From NCBI RefSeq assembly GCF_900589395.1, contig NZ_UUIS01000041.1:1-64000 (forward strand): 64,000 bases of DNA. The letters run 5' to 3'. Under the pieces are notes generated by a model. It saw nothing but the letters and a program-made list of their open reading frames with translations. It did not search any database and was not told the origin of the DNA. The translations under genes and the position numbers were made by a program. Below, in pieces: positions 1 through 10,723 of the stretch (positions within the stretch are counted from its first letter, which is position 1; every line of letters starts with the position of its first letter). The stretch comes from Pseudomonas viridiflava. GTDB lineage: Bacteria; Pseudomonadota; Gammaproteobacteria; Pseudomonadales; Pseudomonadaceae.

Positions 1-92
1 CGCCTGGAGTGCGTAGCGCTCGCAAAAATGTGTGAAACGCTGAAATTTTACGACTGCTGACGCAGCCGGTCGCGGGCAAGCGCGCTCCTACA
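1..92. repeat. Half of a REP/BIME-type element
   Basis: The stretch ends in a REP arm (GGTCGCGGGCAAGCGCGCTC, about 69-88) followed by CTACA. The same arm closes the elements at 13407-13562 and 26254-26406, and the preceding text (GCGTAGCGCTCGCAAAA, GACTGCTGACGCAGCCGG) resembles their interior. The left partner arm must lie outside the window. It sits directly downstream of the photolyase stop codon, the usual place for such repeats. Confidence 0.7.
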
Positions 93-1539
93 GATCGGGT
101 GTTTGCTGTGCGACGGCGCCACGCCTGGGCAGGTTCTTGAATGCCTCCAATGCCCGGGCGCGGCTGGCACTCAGGTCGACGATGGGGCTCGGATAGCCCT
201 CCACGGCGAACAACCCGCCATTGGCCGACGGGTCATGCACTTCCTTCTTGTTCAGCCCCGCCAGTTCCGGCAGCCACTGCTTGATGAAGCGACCTTCGGG
301 GTCGAAGCGTTGTGACTGCGACAACGGGTTGAAGATGCGGAAGTAGGGCACCGAATCGGTGCCGGTCGAAGAGCTCCATTGCCAGCCGCCATTGTTGGCC
401 GCCAGATCGCCGTCGATCAGGTGGCGCATGAAAAAACGTTCGCCTTCGCGCCAGTTAATCAACAGGTTCTTGGTCAGGAACATGGCCACGACCATGCGCA
501 GACGGTTGTGCATCCAGCCGGTTTCCAGCATCTGGCGCATGGCCGCATCGATGATCGGCAAGCCGGTGCGCGCCTCCTGCCAGGCTTGCAGGTCCTTGGG
601 CGCATCACGCCAACGCATGGCTTCGGTTTCGCTGCGAAAGGCCCGGTGCATCGACACGCGTGGATAACCGACCAGCGTGTGTTTATAGAATTCGCGCCAC
701 AACAGCTCGTTGATCCAGGTCACGCTGCCCGTGTTGCCGCTGTCGAATTCGCCCTGGTTGCTGTTCAGCGCGGCATGCAGGCACTGGCGCGGCGAAATCA
801 CGCCAGCGGCCAGGTAGGCCGAGAGCTGGCTGGTGCCCGCCTTGGCCGGAAAATCACGCCCGGTTTCGTAGTCATGGATCGGCTCGTCGACAAAGGCGTC
901 CAGGCGTCTCTTTGCCTCGGCTTCCCCGGCAGGCCACAGGGCACGCAATGGCTCGCTGGGCGTAGCGAAACCCTTTACCGCGCCAGGCACCTTGTCGCTC
1001 TTGATCGGCAGCGGCGCTTGTGCCTCGTGCAGTCTGTGCGGGTGTGGTGTGGCCGTGTGCAGGCGTGAGTAACACACCTTGCGGAACTGGCTGTACACCT
1101 GGAAGTACTGATCGCTCTTGGTCAGGATGCTGCCGGGCGGGAACAGCAACTGATCCAGGTGGCTGTACCAGTGGATGCCATCCTTTTCCAGTGCCTGCTG
1201 CACGGCCTGATCGCGGCGGGTTTCGTTGACGCCATATTCCTCGTTGACGTGCAGCGCCTGGATTTTCAGTTCATGGCACAAGCCGCCCAGCACCTGGGGC
1301 GCTTTATCCCAGGTGTCGGCTTCGCGGATCAGCAACGGCACGTTGAGCTTGCCCAGGGCCTTTTCCAGCACTGCCAGGTTGCGCAACCAGAAGTCGACCT
1401 TGCAGGCCGCATCGTCATGGCGTAGCCACTGGGCCGGACTCAGCAGGTACACCGCCACGGTCGGCCCTTTGCCCAGAGCGGCGTTGAGGGCGGTATTGTC
1501 GTGTACGCGCAAATCGCTGCGCAGCCAAAGCAATTGCAT
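88..1539 (-). CDS. phrB: Deoxyribodipyrimidine photolyase
   Basis: Light-driven, FAD-dependent repair of cyclobutane pyrimidine dimers. The 483-residue length is normal for class I CPD photolyases. An N-terminal alpha/beta antenna domain begins with LLWLRSDLRVHDNTAL. The C-terminal FAD domain shows TSQLSAYLAAGVISPRQC, the WINELLWREFYKH helix, DAAMRQMLETGWMHNR and NNGGWQWSSSTGTDS, which carry the flavin contacts and an electron-transfer tryptophan. It is the last gene of a leftward set behind the MerR regulator (24-bp gap) and a DUF523/DUF1722 protein. Expression is probably light-inducible through the TTGTACA boxes upstream of the first gene. The ATG follows a GGACCACC stretch and gives the family N-terminus. 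Confidence 0.96.
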   Translation of the reverse strand: MQLLWLRSDLRVHDNTALNAALGKGPTVAVYLLSPAQWLRHDDAACKVDFWLRNLAVLEKALGKLNVPLLIREADTWDKAPQVLGGLCHELKIQALHVNEEYGVNETRRDQAVQQALEKDGIHWYSHLDQLLFPPGSILTKSDQYFQVYSQFRKVCYSRLHTATPHPHRLHEAQAPLPIKSDKVPGAVKGFATPSEPLRALWPAGEAEAKRRLDAFVDEPIHDYETGRDFPAKAGTSQLSAYLAAGVISPRQCLHAALNSNQGEFDSGNTGSVTWINELLWREFYKHTLVGYPRVSMHRAFRSETEAMRWRDAPKDLQAWQEARTGLPIIDAAMRQMLETGWMHNRLRMVVAMFLTKNLLINWREGERFFMRHLIDGDLAANNGGWQWSSSTGTDSVPYFRIFNPLSQSQRFDPEGRFIKQWLPELAGLNKKEVHDPSANGGLFAVEGYPSPIVDLSASRARALEAFKNLPRRGAVAQQTPDL

Positions 1540-1562
1540 GGGCGGGTGGTCCTTGGGGGCGG

Positions 1563-2504
1563 TCAGATAAGCCCGAGTCTGTTCAGCTCGCTGTGCGCTT
1601 CAAGCGGGTCGCGGGTCAGGCTCAGGTGGGTGATCGTGGCGGTGGCGGCAGACAAGTCGTCGTGGTGAATCACCACCGCCGGGCCGCTGATCACGATCGG
1701 GCAATCGATGTTGCCCAACAGCCTGGGCAATTGACCCAGGTTCAGGGTTTTGCTGGCATACAGCAGCACCGCGCGGGGGGCAAGGTATTCAACTGCCAGC
1801 GCCAGTTCGCCGGTCGGCAACGGGCCGTCGAACACTTCGACCGGGCAATCGGCGCTGCTGATCAGCCAGGCGGCCAGCCACAGGTGCGGCTCGAAGGGCA
1901 GGTCGGACTGATTGACCAGCAACAGCGGCGCACCGTTGAGCTGGCGGTTGTTGTGGTAAATCCGGGCGCCGAACTTGCTGCGCAGCCAGGAATGAAAGAA
2001 CAGCCGCTCCATGTGGCTACCGAACTGGTTCTGCCAACGCACTTCGAGTTCGGCCAGCAGCGGCATCAGCAGTTGCTCGCACAGGGTGCGTGGCGGGTAC
2101 AGGGCCATGGCCTGGTTGAACAGGTCGTCGACACGGCGCTCGCCCAGCGCGGTAATGGCTTGCAGCAATGACTGGCGCAAGTGATCCCAGTCGCTGCCCG
2201 GTGCCAGCGCAATGACGCTGTCGGTGTTGTCCAGTAACGCCTTGACCTGGCTGACCGAGACGCCACGGTTGAGCCAGGTCAGAATTTTCATGACCCGCTG
2301 CACGTGCTCGTCGGAGTACAAGCGATGGCCCTTGGCGGTGCGGTGCGGGACGATCAGCCCATAGCGACGCTCCCAGGCGCGCAGGGTCACGGCGTTGACG
2401 CCAGTCTGGCGGGCGACCTCGCGGATCGGCAGCCAGCCGTCGGGCAGGGTATAGGAGTGGGCGGGGGCCTGGGTTTCAGGTACCGCTTTATAGGCTGGAT
2501 TCAT
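1563..2504 (-). CDS. MerR-family regulator, LitR/CarH-like (PplR-type)
   Basis: A 313-residue regulator. Residues about 25-92 form a MerR winged helix (LPIREVARQTGVNAVTLRAW, then RRYGLIVPHR and GHRLYSDEHV). The rest resembles the helical bundle plus Rossmann-like cobalamin domain of LitR/CarH photoreceptors, with WQNQFGSHMERLFFHSWL and EPHLWLAAWL. His207 may correspond to the B12-contacting histidine, but the classic DxHxxG motif is not present. From memory, class II LitR proteins of P. putida (PplR) control phrB and neighbours in response to light with a LOV partner. Gene position next to phrB fits that role. It lies 2 bp after the DUF523 gene, so the two are cotranscribed. Family assignment is sure; the light-sensing role is inferred from context. 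Confidence 0.88.
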   Translation of the reverse strand: MNPAYKAVPETQAPAHSYTLPDGWLPIREVARQTGVNAVTLRAWERRYGLIVPHRTAKGHRLYSDEHVQRVMKILTWLNRGVSVSQVKALLDNTDSVIALAPGSDWDHLRQSLLQAITALGERRVDDLFNQAMALYPPRTLCEQLLMPLLAELEVRWQNQFGSHMERLFFHSWLRSKFGARIYHNNRQLNGAPLLLVNQSDLPFEPHLWLAAWLISSADCPVEVFDGPLPTGELALAVEYLAPRAVLLYASKTLNLGQLPRLLGNIDCPIVISGPAVVIHHDDLSAATATITHLSLTRDPLEAHSELNRLGLI

Positions 2505-2506
2505 GT

Positions 2507-3469
2507 TCAGATCGCATTTCGCAGGCTGAGAGGTTCCGGATGTGGCTGCATATAGACCTGCAGGGCCACATAAGGGTCCGGGTGATGACGGAAATGGTGC
2601 TTGAGCAAGGTCAATGGCACGACCAGCGGTACGATGCCGTTTCGGTATTGAGTAATCAACGCTTGCAGTTCCTCTTTGTCATCGCTGCTGAGCGTTTGCT
2701 TGAGGTACCCGCTCAGGTGATGCAGCACGTTGGTGTGCCCGCGCCGTGTGGCGCATTTCTTCAGTGCTTGCATCAACTGGCTGAAATAGACCGGTGCGAT
2801 GTCATGCGGGTCGCCGCGTCCCATGCTGCCCAGCAACTTGCCCAGCGCATGGTACTGGACCACATCGCCGGCCATGACCTGGTACTTATAGCGCGAATGA
2901 AATTCGGTCAAGGCACGGCGGGTGATGCCGGTCTTGAGCAATCTTTGCCAGGCGGCGTAGGCATAGACCCGGGTGATGAAGTTTTCGCGCAGCACCGGGT
3001 CGTTGAGCCGGCCATCTTCTTCGACCGGCAGGTCGGGATGGCGTGCACAGAACGCCTGGGCGTAGATGCCCCGGCCTCCGCTCTCGAACGGCACACCGTT
3101 ATCACGGTACACCTTGACCCGTTCCAGCCCGCACGAGGGCGACTTCTGCATGAAGATGTAACCGCTGATTCCGTCCAGTGCATCGGCCATGTGCGCGCCA
3201 TAATCGGCCAGGGCCTGGGTCACATCCAGGTCGGGACGCACCGTACCGACCGCCCTGGGATGGTCGACATCGCCCACCAGGCGGATCGGTTCGCGGGGGA
3301 TGCCCATGCCGATCGCCACTTCCGGGCAGGTGGGAATGAAATCGAAATAGGTCTCCAGTGACTGGGTGCACAGGTCGGACTGCTTGTGCCCGCCGTTGAA
3401 ACGAACCTCGATACCCATCAGGCAGGCACTGACGGCCAGTTTGGGCTTATCGGTCACAGGCTGGAGCAT
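2507..3469 (-). CDS. DUF523 and DUF1722 (YbgA-like) protein
   Basis: A 320-residue two-domain protein of unknown biochemical function. The N-terminal part (about 1-160) is DUF523, starting KLAVSACLMGIEVRFNGGHK and containing the conserved SPSCGLERVKVY segment. The C-terminal part (about 195-310) is DUF1722/YbgA, ending in HHFRHHPDPYVALQVYMQPHP. In E. coli ybgA lies beside phr, and the same neighbourhood is seen here, so a link to photorepair is likely but unexplained. It is the first gene of the leftward operon leading to the MerR regulator and photolyase. The start is ATG with GAGGTG 6-7 nt upstream. Confidence 0.9.
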   Translation of the reverse strand: MLQPVTDKPKLAVSACLMGIEVRFNGGHKQSDLCTQSLETYFDFIPTCPEVAIGMGIPREPIRLVGDVDHPRAVGTVRPDLDVTQALADYGAHMADALDGISGYIFMQKSPSCGLERVKVYRDNGVPFESGGRGIYAQAFCARHPDLPVEEDGRLNDPVLRENFITRVYAYAAWQRLLKTGITRRALTEFHSRYKYQVMAGDVVQYHALGKLLGSMGRGDPHDIAPVYFSQLMQALKKCATRRGHTNVLHHLSGYLKQTLSSDDKEELQALITQYRNGIVPLVVPLTLLKHHFRHHPDPYVALQVYMQPHPEPLSLRNAI

Positions 3470-3490
3470 TACACACCTCGATTCATGAAC

Positions 3491-3566
3491 TTGTACAGAT
3501 GACCCTCTTTGTACAATCGAAGTTCATGATAGATGCGGAGTTGTACAAGTCAAATTGTTTGTACAA
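3491..3566 (-). promoter_or_regulatory. Promoter with four TTGTACA boxes, photolyase operon
   Basis: Four near-identical octamers read TTGTACAG (3491-3498), TTGTACAA (3509-3516), TTGTACAA (3541-3548) and TTGTACAA (3559-3566). They form two pairs, each with an exact 18-bp offset. On the minus strand a -35 TTGACT (3548-3553) and -10 TATCAT (3526-3531) lie 16 bp apart, so one pair straddles the -35 and the other lies in the leader before the DUF523 start. Four such octamers in 76 bp cannot be chance. The likely binder is the operon's own LitR-like MerR protein (inference). Confidence 0.75.
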
Positions 3567-3587
3567 GATCTTGGGTCGGCATCCTGA

Positions 3588-5089
<1,502 letters not shown>

Positions 5090-5992
5090 ATGCACATCTT
5101 GCTGACCGGCGGTACAGGGTTGATCGGTAAAGCGCTTTGCCAGTTCTGGCAGGATCAGGGGCATCAGTTGACGGTATGGAGCCGTCACCCCGATCAGGCG
5201 CAGCGACACTGTGGTGCCCACGTACGGGCCGTTGCCTCGCTGGCGCAACTGGACGGCCAGGCGGTGGACGCCGTGATCAACCTGGCCGGCGCGCCGATTG
5301 CCGACCGGCCCTGGACCCGCAAGCGCCGCCTGCTGCTGTGGGAAAGCCGCATCAACCTGACCGAGCAATTGCTGGCCTGGATCGAGCGTCAACCGCAGCG
5401 GCCCCAAGTGCTGCTTTCCGGTTCGGCGGTGGGCTGGTACGGCGACGGTGGCGAACGCGAGCTGGACGAAACGGCCCAGCCGGTAAAAGAGGACTTTGCC
5501 AGCCATCTGTGCCTGGCCTGGGAAGAAACCGCCCAGCGTGCCGAAGCCCTGGGTGTGCGCGTCGTATTGCTGCGCACCGGCCTGGTGTTGTCTGGCCAGG
5601 GCGGCATGCTCCAGCGCCTGTTGCCGCCGTTCCGTTTTGGCCTGGGTGGGCCGATCGGCAACGGCCGGCAATGGATGCCATGGGTGCACATCGATGATCA
5701 GGTCGGCGCGATCGATTTCCTGCTCAACCACAGCGATGCGCGCGGCCCTTACAACCTGTGCGCCCCGCATCCTGTACGCAACCGCGAGCTGGCCAAGACG
5801 CTGGGTCGTGCGCTGCGCCGGCCGGCGATCATGCCGTTGCCGGGCCTGGCGCTGCGCATCATGCTCGGCGAAATGTCCGGGCTGCTGCTGGGCGGCCAGC
5901 GTGCCCGGCCGGTGCGCCTGCAAGAGGCCGGCTACACATTCCGCTTTACCGAATTGCACGACGCCCTGCGCAACGTGCTGGGCTCCCACTGA
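5090..5992 (+). CDS. TIGR01777 family epimerase (YfcH-like)
   Basis: A 300-residue SDR-like protein. The NAD(P)-binding motif GGTGLIG is at residues 7-13, and [15 protein letters not shown] holds the family's conserved Y-G pattern. The C-terminal part, from about residue 245, is the DUF1731 module that ends TIGR01777 proteins. Its substrate is not known; in E. coli the YfcH protein has no assigned reaction. A gap of 13 bp to hemH suggests cotranscription. AAGGA stands 8 nt before the ATG. Confidence 0.92.
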   Translation: MHILLTGGTGLIGKALCQFWQDQGHQLTVWSRHPDQAQRHCGAHVRAVASLAQLDGQAVDAVINLAGAPIADRPWTRKRRLLLWESRINLTEQLLAWIERQPQRPQVLLSGSAVGWYGDGGERELDETAQPVKEDFASHLCLAWEETAQRAEALGVRVVLLRTGLVLSGQGGMLQRLLPPFRFGLGGPIGNGRQWMPWVHIDDQVGAIDFLLNHSDARGPYNLCAPHPVRNRELAKTLGRALRRPAIMPLPGLALRIMLGEMSGLLLGGQRARPVRLQEAGYTFRFTELHDALRNVLGSH

Positions 5993-6005
5993 AATAGGAT
6001 CTTGC

Positions 6006-7043
6006 ATGACCGATCATGCGCTGTTGCTGATCAATCTGGGCTCGCCCGCGTCTACCAGCGTCGCGGACGTGCGCCGTTACCTCAATCAGTTTTTGATGGA
6101 CCCTTATGTCATCGACCTGCCGTGGCCGGTTCGCCGCTTGCTGGTGTCGCTGATCCTGATCAAGCGCCCCGAGCAGTCAGCGCATGCCTACGCCTCGATC
6201 TGGTGGGAGGAGGGCTCGCCGCTGGTCGAGATCAGCCGCCGCCTGCAGACGCAGATGCATGCGCAGTGGACGCAAGGGCCGGTGGAGCTGGCCATGCGCT
6301 ACGGCCAGCCCTCCATCGAGTCGGTGCTGCAGCGTCTGGCCGGGCAGGGCATTCGCAAGGTTACCCTGGCACCGCTGTACCCGCAGTTTGCCGACAGCAC
6401 GGTCACCACGGTGATCGAGGAAGCCCGGCGCGTGGTACGCAAGCATGGCCTGGACATGCAGTTTTCACGGGTACAGCCGTTCTATGATCAGCCTGAATAC
6501 CTCGACGCGCTGGTGCAGAGCGTGCGCCCGCATCTGGAAAAGCCTTACGATCATTTATTGCTGAGTTTCCACGGCTTGCCGGAACGGCATTTGCGCAAGC
6601 TCGACCCGACCGGCAGTTGCTGCCTGCAAAGTGATGATTGCTGCCTCAAGGCCCCGCCTGAAGTCGTTGCCACCTGTTACCGCGCGCAGTGCATCCAGTC
6701 GGCAGCGGCCTTTGCCCGGCTCATGGGGCTGCCCGATGGCAAATGGTCGGTGTCGTTCCAGTCGCGTCTGGGCCGGGCCAAGTGGATCGAGCCCTACACC
6801 GAACAGCGCCTGGACGAACTGGCCGCCCAGGGCGTCAAGCGCCTGCTGGTGATGTGCCCGGCGTTCGTCGCCGATTGCATCGAGACGCTGGAAGAGATCG
6901 GCGATCGCGGTGCTGAACAGTTCAAGGAGGCCGGTGGCGATGAACTGGTGCTGGTGCCCTGCCTGAACGACGACCCGAACTGGGCCGCCGCGCTCAATGC
7001 CCTTTGCGAGCGCGCGCCAGCGCTCTACCAGAGCATCATCTAG
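6006..7043 (+). CDS. hemH: Ferrochelatase
   Basis: Inserts Fe2+ into protoporphyrin IX, the last step of haem synthesis. A 345-residue protein starting [16 protein letters not shown], the family signature. The catalytic histidine is in [12 protein letters not shown] (His189) and the metal-site glutamate in [16 protein letters not shown] (about Glu293). The segment [10 protein letters not shown] (205-214) is cysteine-rich, which might relate to an Fe-S site as in some bacterial ferrochelatases, but this is only a possibility. An in-frame open stretch continues upstream into the epimerase gene; the ATG chosen gives the family N-terminus and lies 13 bp after the epimerase stop. Confidence 0.97.
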   Translation: MTDHALLLINLGSPASTSVADVRRYLNQFLMDPYVIDLPWPVRRLLVSLILIKRPEQSAHAYASIWWEEGSPLVEISRRLQTQMHAQWTQGPVELAMRYGQPSIESVLQRLAGQGIRKVTLAPLYPQFADSTVTTVIEEARRVVRKHGLDMQFSRVQPFYDQPEYLDALVQSVRPHLEKPYDHLLLSFHGLPERHLRKLDPTGSCCLQSDDCCLKAPPEVVATCYRAQCIQSAAAFARLMGLPDGKWSVSFQSRLGRAKWIEPYTEQRLDELAAQGVKRLLVMCPAFVADCIETLEEIGDRGAEQFKEAGGDELVLVPCLNDDPNWAAALNALCERAPALYQSII

Positions 7044-8311
7044 GCATCATCGGCCTGCTTGTGCTTCCACCCGTCATTGCCCGGCAGAATCAGGTTCAGG
7101 GCAATGGCGGTGATGGCGCACAAGGCAATGCCTTTGAGGCCGAAGTCATCGGGCCCGGTGCCGGTGCCGATCAACACGCCGCCGATGCCGAATACCAGCG
7201 TGACCGAGACGATCACCAGATTGCGCGCCTCGCTCAGGTCCACCGTGTGGCGGATCATGGTGTTCAGGCCTACCGCGGCGATAGAGCCGAACAGCAGGCA
7301 CAGGATGCCGCCCATCACCGGCACCGGAATGCTTTGCAGCAAGGCACCAAACTTGCCGACAAACGCCAGGCTGATGGCGAAGATCGACGCCCAGGTCATG
7401 ATTTTCGGGTTGTAGTTCTTGGTCAGCATCACCGCACCGGTGACTTCGGCATAGGTGGTGTTGGGCGGGCCGCCGAACAGACCGGCCGTGGTGGTGGCGA
7501 TGCCATCGCCCAACAGCGTGCGATGCAGGCCGGGTTTTTTCAGGTAGTCACGGCCCGTCACGCTGCCCACCGCAATCACGCCGCCGATGTGCTCGATGGC
7601 CGGTGCCAGTGCCACCGGCACAATGAACAGAATCGCCTGCCAGTTGAATTCCGGTGCCGTGAAGTTCGGCATCGCCAGCCAAGGGGCGGCAGCGATTTTG
7701 GCCGTGTCGACCACGCCGAACCAGAACGCCATGCCAAAGCCCACCAGCACGCCGGAAATGATCGGCACCAGCTTGAAGATGCCGCGACCGAATACGGCCA
7801 CCACCAGGGTGGTCAACAGTGCGGGCATCGAGATCCACATGGCGGTCTGGTAAGGGATCAGCTCGGCGCCGTCGCCGGATTTGCCCATCGCCATGTTCGC
7901 TGCAATCGGTGCCATGGCCAGGCCGATGGAGATCACCACCGGGCCGATGACCACCGGTGGCAACAGGCGATCGATGAAGCCGGTGCCCTTGATCTTCACC
8001 GCCAGCCCCAGGAAGGTGTAGACAAAGCCCGCCGCCATGATGCCACCCATGGTTGCAGCCAGGCCGAACTGACCCTTGGCAAGAATGATCGGGGTGATGA
8101 AAGCAAAGCTGGACGCCAGGAAGACCGGCACCTGCCGGCCGGTCACCACCTGGAACAGCAAGGTGCCCAGGCCTGCCGTGAACAGCGCTACGTTGGGGTC
8201 AAGCCCGGTGATCAGCGGCATCAGTACCAGCGCGCCGAACGCTACGAACAGCATCTGCGCCCCTGAAAGCACCGTGCGCCACAGGGGATCGTTGAACTCG
8301 TCGGGCTTCAT
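7040..8311 (-). CDS. uraA: Uracil permease (NCS2 family)
   Basis: A 423-residue inner-membrane nucleobase:proton symporter with about 12-14 hydrophobic segments. NCS2 motifs are visible, including [20 protein letters not shown] and [20 protein letters not shown]. It lies downstream of upp with only 4 bp between stop and start, so uptake and phosphoribosylation of uracil are coupled. The ATG in CCGATGAAG has AAGGACG upstream within the upp 3' end. A longer frame would run into upp and is not used. Its stop overlaps the hemH stop region by 4 bp on the opposite strand. Confidence 0.95.
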   Translation of the reverse strand: MKPDEFNDPLWRTVLSGAQMLFVAFGALVLMPLITGLDPNVALFTAGLGTLLFQVVTGRQVPVFLASSFAFITPIILAKGQFGLAATMGGIMAAGFVYTFLGLAVKIKGTGFIDRLLPPVVIGPVVISIGLAMAPIAANMAMGKSGDGAELIPYQTAMWISMPALLTTLVVAVFGRGIFKLVPIISGVLVGFGMAFWFGVVDTAKIAAAPWLAMPNFTAPEFNWQAILFIVPVALAPAIEHIGGVIAVGSVTGRDYLKKPGLHRTLLGDGIATTTAGLFGGPPNTTYAEVTGAVMLTKNYNPKIMTWASIFAISLAFVGKFGALLQSIPVPVMGGILCLLFGSIAAVGLNTMIRHTVDLSEARNLVIVSVTLVFGIGGVLIGTGTGPDDFGLKGIALCAITAIALNLILPGNDGWKHKQADDA

Positions 8312-8315
8312 CGGA

Positions 8316-8954
8316 TCAGGCGTCCTTCTGCTTGGTGCCGAAGATCTTGTCACCGGCATCGCCCAGGCCCGGAATGATGTAGCCGTGTTCGTTCAGGCGT
8401 TCGTCGATGGAGGCGGTGTAGACCTGCACGTCCGGGTGCGCTTTTTCCACGGCGGCAATGCCTTCGGGCGCCGCCACCAGGACCATGGCGCGGATTTCGC
8501 GGCAGCCGGCTTTCTTGAGCAGGTCGATGGTGGCAACCATGGAGCTGCCGGTGGCCAGCATCGGGTCGATGATCATCGCCAGGCGCTCGTTGATTTCCGG
8601 CACCAGTTTTTCCAGGTACGTATGGGCCTGCAGGGTTTCTTCGTTGCGTGCCACGCCCACGGCGCTGACCTTGGCGCCCGGGATCAGGCTGAGCACGCCG
8701 TCGAGCATGCCGATGCCGGCGCGCAAGATCGGCACCACGGTGATTTTCTTGCCCGCGATTTTCTCCACCTGCACGCTGCCGGCCCAGCCCTGGATTTCAT
8801 AGTTTTCCAGCGGCAGGTCGGCGGTGGCTTCATAGGTCAGGAGCGCGCCGACTTCCTGCGCCAGCTCCCGGAAATTCTTGGTGCTGATATCGGCGCGGCG
8901 CATCAGGCCGAGCTTGTGGCGAATCAACGGATGACGGATTTCACGGACGGGCAT
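8316..8954 (-). CDS. upp: Uracil phosphoribosyltransferase
   Basis: Converts uracil and PRPP to UMP in pyrimidine salvage. 212 residues, normal length. The N-terminus [17 protein letters not shown] is diagnostic, as are [13 protein letters not shown] and the PRPP loop [12 protein letters not shown] (128-139), with [12 protein letters not shown] at the C-terminus. The chosen ATG has AGGAG 9 nt upstream; in-frame starts further upstream have no family sequence. First gene of the upp-uraA operon, divergent from hpt. Confidence 0.97.
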   Translation of the reverse strand: MPVREIRHPLIRHKLGLMRRADISTKNFRELAQEVGALLTYEATADLPLENYEIQGWAGSVQVEKIAGKKITVVPILRAGIGMLDGVLSLIPGAKVSAVGVARNEETLQAHTYLEKLVPEINERLAMIIDPMLATGSSMVATIDLLKKAGCREIRAMVLVAAPEGIAAVEKAHPDVQVYTASIDERLNEHGYIIPGLGDAGDKIFGTKQKDA

Positions 8955-9158
8955 GGGCAAGGACTCCTGGGATACGGGCAAAAAACGGCTTAGATTAATC
9001 GATTGTCCGATGACTGTCTTACTGCGTGTGAAGTATTGTCCTACTCCGTTTGGCGCTCTCAAATGAGCAATACTGGCAACGTCAGTCCATATCCACTTGC
9101 CCTGAGTGCAACGGATGCGTACCTTTGCCCGTTTTTCCCACGTTACCTGGAGTCACTG

Positions 9159-9716
9159 ATGTCCGCTGATCTCGAGCATATCCGTCAAATCATGCACGAG
9201 GCTGACTGCCTGTATACCGACGCCGAAGTCGAGGCGGCCATCGCCCGTGTCGGCGCCCAGATCAATGCCACGCTGGCTGACCGCAACCCGGTGGTGTTCT
9301 GCGTAATGAACGGCGGCCTGATCTTTTCCGGCAAGCTGCTGACGCACCTGAACTTCCCGCTGGAGGCGTCCTACCTGCACGCCACGCGCTATCGCAACGA
9401 AACCAGCGGCGGCGAGCTGTTCTGGAAGGCCAAGCCGGAAGTGTCGTTCATCGATCGCGACGTGCTGATCATCGACGACATCCTCGACGAAGGCCACACG
9501 CTGGGGGCGATCATCGATTTCTGTCGCCATGCCGGCGCCCGTGCGGTGCACACCGCCGTGCTGATCAACAAGGAACACGACCGCAAGGCCCGCCCGGACC
9601 TCAAGGCCGATTACGTGGGCTTGCCGTGCATCGACCGCTTCATCTTTGGCTACGGCATGGACTACAAAGGCTACTGGCGCAATGCAGCCGGTATCTTCGC
9701 AGTCAAAGGCATGTAA
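9159..9716 (+). CDS. hpt: Hypoxanthine-guanine phosphoribosyltransferase
   Basis: Purine salvage enzyme forming IMP or GMP from the free base and PRPP. 185 residues. The PRPP-binding motif is LIIDDILDEGHTLGA (residues 103-117), and the FCVMNGGLIFSGKLL segment is typical of this group (HGPRT of the Pseudomonas PA4645 type). The ATG is preceded by TGGAG at 7 nt. An in-frame extension of 52 codons upstream is not family-like and is left out. Divergent from upp-uraA, so three salvage genes are grouped. Confidence 0.95.
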   Translation: MSADLEHIRQIMHEADCLYTDAEVEAAIARVGAQINATLADRNPVVFCVMNGGLIFSGKLLTHLNFPLEASYLHATRYRNETSGGELFWKAKPEVSFIDRDVLIIDDILDEGHTLGAIIDFCRHAGARAVHTAVLINKEHDRKARPDLKADYVGLPCIDRFIFGYGMDYKGYWRNAAGIFAVKGM

Positions 9717-9772
9717 CAGGCGTCCTGCGGCAAGCACGCCCGGCAGGCTCACGGAATGGGATAGTGGTGTTG

Positions 9773-10255
9773 ATGAAATCATTGATGATACCCGGCGCGC
9801 TGGCGCTGGCGCTGTCGGGTGAAGCGGCGCTGGCCGGGCCCATGCATGAGCAGTACCTGCCGGCTGATGAGCAGAACCTGCGCGAGGGTGCACCGGAACA
9901 GCAGCAATTGTTGCTGGTGACCGAATATTCGGTGGTGGTCGGCAACCAGCGGCCTTCCAACCAGCAGCCGATCCCGGTGACCTCGCCGCTGTCGATTCAG
10001 CTCAAGGGCAAGCCGCTGAACAAGGGCGCGACCGTCACCCAGGTGCAGATTCATTTCGACAGCGCTGAAAGCAAAAGCCTGAAAAAGCCCGGTTACGACG
10101 ACGCCAGCCGGACCCTGACGCTGTACTACCCACAGTCGCATTACCCGGTGCTGGTCGACCTGTTGCGCAATGAAAAAGTCTATTGCCAGTTCCTGACCTA
10201 TGCCAACGGCCACGTCTGGGCCGACCTGCACTCTGCCGGCTCAAAGCCGCGTTGA
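9773..10255 (+). CDS. Putative exported protein, unknown function
   Basis: A 160-residue protein not assigned to a named family. The first about 21 residues look like a signal peptide (basic MKSLMIPG, hydrophobic ALALALSG, then AALA before GPMHEQYL). The mature part is hydrophilic, with two to three predicted beta-rich stretches (LVTEYSVVVGNQRP, LTLYYPQSHYPVLVDLL) and a single Cys in KVYCQFLTYANG. It sits 57 bp after hpt, and the PA4642-like gene follows 66 bp later. A GTG three codons upstream is an alternative start. It is probably conserved in pseudomonads, judging from codon use. Confidence 0.75.
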   Translation: MKSLMIPGALALALSGEAALAGPMHEQYLPADEQNLREGAPEQQQLLLVTEYSVVVGNQRPSNQQPIPVTSPLSIQLKGKPLNKGATVTQVQIHFDSAESKSLKKPGYDDASRTLTLYYPQSHYPVLVDLLRNEKVYCQFLTYANGHVWADLHSAGSKPR

Positions 10256-10321
10256 GCTGACCGGGCACTGGCGCTAGACTGCCCGACCCTGATGAGTGAC
10301 CGCGACCCGTTGGAGTCCGTA

Positions 10322-10615
10322 ATGCGTAAAGACAAGAAACAGATCATTGGCGACGAAATCGGCGACGATCAGATCAAGCTGTTCCTGGAATTCGAGCCGG
10401 TCGACGCCACCTCACCGTCGCTGCACAAGCTGATCAAGGCCTACCGTGGCCTGCGAATCGACGATTTCGAACGTTTCCTGGGGTTTTTCCTGGAAGCAGG
10501 CCATGACCTTGATGGCCAGGATGAGAAGGGCAATACCTTCGTCACCCTGATCAAGGACCAGCGCAATGCCGAAGACTACATCGCGCTGATCGAACAAGCC
10601 CGCAGCAAGGCCTGA
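10322..10615 (+). CDS. PA4642-like small protein
   Basis: A 97-residue acidic cytoplasmic protein that begins MRKDKKQIIGDEIGDDQI, which I recognise as the Pseudomonas PA4642 family. It contains ERFLGFFLEAGHDLDGQDEKG, resembling a single ankyrin-like repeat unit. The function is unknown. The ATG chosen gives the conserved N-terminus; an in-frame ATG ten codons earlier would add MSDRDPLESV. A REP-like inverted repeat follows the stop. Confidence 0.85.
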   Translation: MRKDKKQIIGDEIGDDQIKLFLEFEPVDATSPSLHKLIKAYRGLRIDDFERFLGFFLEAGHDLDGQDEKGNTFVTLIKDQRNAEDYIALIEQARSKA

Positions 10616-10620
10616 AATCA

Positions 10621-10712
10621 CAGGAGCGACCCTCGGTCGCGAAGCCTTCGGCACAGGCACCACAGGTGTGCCGGCCTGAATGGCCTCTTCGCGACCGTTG
10701 GTCGCCCCCACG
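10621..10712. repeat. REP-like inverted repeat pair
   Basis: AGGAGCGACCCTCGGTCGCG (10622-10641) faces CTTCGCGACCGTTGGTCGCC (10686-10705), each a small hairpin by itself and together an inverted pair. Between them lies [27 protein letters not shown] dyad sequence. It fills the space between two convergent genes and may act as a terminator. Confidence 0.6.
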
Positions 10713-10723
10713 GGCTGTCGGGC

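Noticed and set aside
1563..2504. Calling the MerR protein a classic B12-dependent LitR
   Set aside because: The DxHxxG cobalamin motif is not seen; only His207 is in a comparable place.
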